This document shows positions 5,448 to 6,362 of a DNA stretch of 6,362 nucleotides, one piece after another. Positions within the stretch are counted from its first letter, which is position 1, and each line of letters begins with the position of its first letter. The position numbers and the translations under genes were made by a program. The stretch is from the NCBI GenBank assembly GCA_002427015.1, contig DIPE01000072.1, positions 1-6,362 on the forward strand. The letters are read 5' to 3'. Below the pieces are notes generated by a model that did not search any database, had not been told where the DNA came from, and worked only from the letters and a program-made list of their open reading frames with translations. This DNA is from Firmicutes bacterium UBA5496. GTDB lineage: Bacteria; Bacillota; Proteinivoracia; UBA4975.

Positions 5448-6362
5448 GCTTTCCCACATTCGCAACCGGGAAGATGAAGAGCGTAAAATCATCCTGGCTG
5501 AACATCAAGAATACATGGACAGCCTCTTTGTTCGGCACCCCCAACTAAAACAGAATTTTGATCAGGTTGAACAAGTGCGCAAGCAGATTATCAGCGCCAC
5601 CCTTGGCAAACTGCGGGGTGAACCCCTGGCAGGGGAAATTTCCGAGTTGGAAATGCGCTTGGCGGAGCTTATGCAAAAGCGAAATACATTGCTAGGCCAA
5701 TATGGCATTAATCCCGCCTCACTGGAACCAAAGTGGAACTGTCCTCGCTGCCAGGATACGGGGATGGTAGCTATTGACGGCAAATATCTTGCCTGTACTT
5801 GCACACAGGCCAAAAGAAGACAGCTTTTCCTTCAGCGGGCTAATTTGCCTGTGAGAATTGCCGATGCTACTTTTGCAAGTGTTAAATTTGATATTTTTGC
5901 AGCGGAACATCGCTCACAAGCTAAACGAATTTATGCTTATGTAAAAAAATTTTGTGATGAATTAAAGAAAAATACAAGCTCCAGCCAAGGTCTGTTTATT
6001 CACGGACCGACAGGCTCAGGCAAATCTTACCTTTTGGGCTGCATTGCCAATTACCTGGCAGAACAAATGTCAGTACGCTACATGGTATATGCGGACTTTC
6101 TCGATTCCCTGCGGGCTACCTTTAACAGGGATGCGGAGCATTCAGAGCAGCAACTGATGGCTGAGGTAAAAAACGTCGACCTGCTGCTGCTGGACGATTT
6201 GGGAATAGAAAAGCCTTCGGAATTTTCATTGAAATATCTTGCCCAGATTATAGATTATCGCTATCGTAATTTAAAACCAGTAGTAGTGACTTCTAACTTT
6301 ACCTTAAACGAGCTTATTGAGAGAACAAAAACCGACTTGTATGGGGAACGGATTGTCTGGCG
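5437..6362 (+). CDS. DnaI/DnaC-type helicase loader, ATP-binding protein (partial, runs off right edge)
   Basis: The first 308 residues of an AAA+ ATPase that loads the hexameric replicative helicase at origins or stalled forks. Order of parts: an N-terminal helical region (1-95), a zinc-binding motif CPRC (102-105) with CTC (120-122), then the AAA+ core with Walker A GPTGSGKS (190-197), Walker B LLLLDD (249-254), and a sensor-1 region VVVTSNF (282-288, N287). The zinc cluster and helical N-terminus match DnaI/DnaC-type loaders, where they contact or are controlled by the helicase. ATG lies 9 bases after GGAGG and overlaps the end of the upstream gene by 11 bases, which points to translational coupling. 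The C-terminal end, including the arginine-finger region after GERIVW, is beyond the window. IstB-type transposition helpers share this core, but the zinc motif and the DnaD-domain neighbour favour a replication role. Confidence 0.92.
   Translation, partial: MRDELSHIRNREDEERKIILAEHQEYMDSLFVRHPQLKQNFDQVEQVRKQIISATLGKLRGEPLAGEISELEMRLAELMQKRNTLLGQYGINPASLEPKWNCPRCQDTGMVAIDGKYLACTCTQAKRRQLFLQRANLPVRIADATFASVKFDIFAAEHRSQAKRIYAYVKKFCDELKKNTSSSQGLFIHGPTGSGKSYLLGCIANYLAEQMSVRYMVYADFLDSLRATFNRDAEHSEQQLMAEVKNVDLLLLDDLGIEKPSEFSLKYLAQIIDYRYRNLKPVVVTSNFTLNELIERTKTDLYGERIVW

Noticed and set aside
5437..6362. IstB-type transposition ATPase and hence an insertion sequence
   Set aside because: The zinc-binding CxxC...CxC motif, the N-terminal helical region, the DnaD-domain neighbour and the lack of any transposase or terminal repeats favour a chromosomal helicase loader.

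Overview
The window reads as chromosomal DNA of an endospore-forming, low-to-mid GC Firmicute. An alpha/beta-type small acid-soluble spore protein (SASP) gene shows sporulation. The primosomal pair of a DnaB/DnaD-type protein and a DnaI/DnaC-type helicase loader, the EpuA-type membrane peptide, the YpmA-type peptide and the strong AGGAGG-like ribosome sites all fit Firmicutes. A Sporomusa-like (Negativicutes) or Peptococcaceae-like host is my guess from gene style only; nothing in the window proves it.

Left part, minus strand (1-2175). Reading leftwards, the SASP gene ends at a clean rho-independent terminator. Next come a 75-residue single-pass membrane protein of the EpuA family and, 18 bases later, a 515-residue Mur ligase related to MurE. 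The ligase keeps the ATP-binding core but has lost the usual MurE substrate-binding motifs. Its stop codon lies inside the -35 box of a near-consensus promoter that drives a tRNA gene, of which only the first 15 bases (a tRNA-Pro-like 5' end) are in the window.

Middle (2176-2399) is a 224-base divergent intergenic region. It holds the SASP leader, with a hairpin touching its ribosome site, and the upstream region of the rightward genes.

Right part, plus strand (2400-6362). A 53-residue YpmA/DUF4264-like gene with a TTG start is followed by deoC (deoxyribose-phosphate aldolase). After a 107-base gap with a possible extended -10 promoter come three tightly packed genes: a membrane-anchored N-acetylmuramoyl-L-alanine amidase, a DnaB/DnaD-type replication protein 4 bases downstream, and a DnaI/DnaC-type helicase loader that overlaps the previous gene by 11 bases and runs off the right edge. 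The last two probably act together in loading the replicative helicase; the amidase acts outside the membrane on peptidoglycan and appears to be co-transcribed with them.

Most of the window is ordinary housekeeping content. The item most worth following is the MurE paralogue with rewritten C-terminal motifs, paired with the EpuA-type membrane peptide. I see no mobile element, CRISPR array or defence system.
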